A stretch of 14,163 nt of DNA. Source: Christensenella sp. UBA5399. GTDB taxonomy: Bacteria > Bacillota > Clostridia > Christensenellales > Christensenellaceae. This document shows positions 13,674 through 14,163 of the stretch, piece by piece (the stretch's first letter is position 1; each line of letters opens with the position of its first letter). The notes below the pieces were generated by a model, which was not told the origin of the DNA, ran no database searches, and saw only the letters and a program-made list of their open reading frames with translations. The position numbers were made by a program, and so were the translations under genes. The stretch is from contig DHOD01000021.1 of the NCBI GenBank assembly GCA_002407725.1, forward strand, positions 2,777-16,939. Reading direction: 5' to 3'.

Positions 13674-14163
13674 ATGAAAGTATATAACACCACCCCCAAA
13701 GAAGACGGATTCAGGATGCCAGGCGAATTTGAGCCCCACGAAGGATGCTGGATGCTGTGGCCGCAGCGCCCCGACAACTGGCGGCTTGGCGGCAAGCCCG
13801 CGCAAAAAGCATTTGTGGAGGTGGCAAAGGCCATCAATAAATTTGAGCCGGTGACCATTGGCGTCAACGAGAATCAGTATGAAAACTGCCGTGGCATGAT
13901 GCCGGACGACATCCGCGTAGTGGAAATGAGCAACGACGACTCGTGGATCCGCGACTGCGGCGCGACGTTTGTGAAAAACGACGCCACTGGCGAGGTGCGC
14001 GGCGTGGACTGGCGCTTCAACGCATGGGGCGGCCTAGTGGACGGGCTCTATTTCCCCTGGCTTTTGGACGATGAAGTGGCGCGCAAAATGACCGACATGG
14101 AACGCAAAGACGGCTACCGCCTGGCGGACTTTGTGTTGGAGGGCGGCTCCATCCACTCGGACA
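13674..14163 (+). CDS. aguA: Agmatine deiminase, N-terminal part (cut by window edge)
   Basis: The first 163 residues run off the right edge; the family is usually about 365 long. Agmatine deiminase converts agmatine to N-carbamoylputrescine and ammonia and belongs to the peptidyl-arginine deiminase fold. Diagnostic blocks are [20 protein letters not shown] (11-30), RPDNW with the GGKPAQ that follows, [13 protein letters not shown] (87-99; D94 corresponds to the active-site Asp), [16 protein letters not shown] and EGGSIHSD at the very end. The catalytic His of the later NGHVDD block and the C-terminal Cys lie outside the window. ATG 13674 follows AGGAAGGA with good spacing. It is the third gene of the agmatine cluster, and a carbamate kinase is expected next. 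Confidence 0.94.
   Translation, partial: MKVYNTTPKEDGFRMPGEFEPHEGCWMLWPQRPDNWRLGGKPAQKAFVEVAKAINKFEPVTIGVNENQYENCRGMMPDDIRVVEMSNDDSWIRDCGATFVKNDATGEVRGVDWRFNAWGGLVDGLYFPWLLDDEVARKMTDMERKDGYRLADFVLEGGSIHSD

Noticed and set aside
1..14163. Mobile element, CRISPR array or defence system
   Set aside because: I found no transposase, integrase, direct-repeat array or terminal repeats. The LigD-type polymerase is a repair enzyme and is not accompanied by defence genes here.

Overview
The window looks like a chromosomal segment of a low-to-mid GC Gram-positive bacterium, most likely a clostridial member of the Bacillota. The reasons are strong AGGAGG-type ribosome binding sites, genes packed on one strand, a catabolic agmatine deiminase cluster whose proteins resemble the Enterococcus type, a clostridial-style multidomain signalling set and a MurR/RpiR regulator. 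This is inference from gene content; no rRNA or other marker gene is present. Twelve complete or partial protein genes lie on the + strand and one (an HPt gene) on the - strand. I see no tRNA, rRNA, CRISPR array, transposase or attachment site.

Region 1 (1-3015) is the tail of a surface-sugar operon. After the last codons of an unidentified, probably membrane-bound protein and a GC-rich hairpin come an N-acetyl sugar amidotransferase (PP-loop and zinc-ribbon type), a GNAT acetyltransferase overlapping it by ATGA, and a membrane diguanylate cyclase starting one base after the GNAT stop codon. A c-di-GMP synthase therefore appears translationally coupled to glycan-modification genes.

Region 2 (3016-4309) is a lone mannitol-1-phosphate 5-dehydrogenase-type gene with its own candidate extended -10 promoter and no PTS gene beside it.

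Region 3 (4310-8750) is a phosphorelay. It contains a soluble-looking hybrid sensor kinase (PAS with a Cys triad, GAF, PAS, HisKA, HATPase, two receivers), a REC-HD-GYP response regulator overlapping it by 8 bp, and a convergent gene for a free HPt protein whose stop overlaps the HD-GYP stop. The natural reading is kinase to receiver to HPt to REC-HD-GYP, ending in c-di-GMP hydrolysis. With the cyclase of region 1, the window encodes both synthesis and breakdown of c-di-GMP.

Region 4 (8751-10675) holds a stand-alone LigD-type NHEJ polymerase/primase with no ligase or Ku gene in view, then a MurR/RpiR-family SIS-domain regulator.

Region 5 (10676-14163) is the agmatine deiminase pathway: putrescine carbamoyltransferase, an agmatine:putrescine antiporter and the first 163 codons of agmatine deiminase. 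A carbamate kinase would be expected beyond the right edge. The 291-bp leader holds a strong promoter-like sequence overlapping a terminator-like hairpin, and a 7-bp inverted repeat that could be an operator. GC hairpins sit in both intergenic gaps of the cluster. Together the pathway would import agmatine in exchange for putrescine and yield ATP plus ammonia. The adjacent RpiR protein is the obvious candidate regulator, but that link is inferred from position only.
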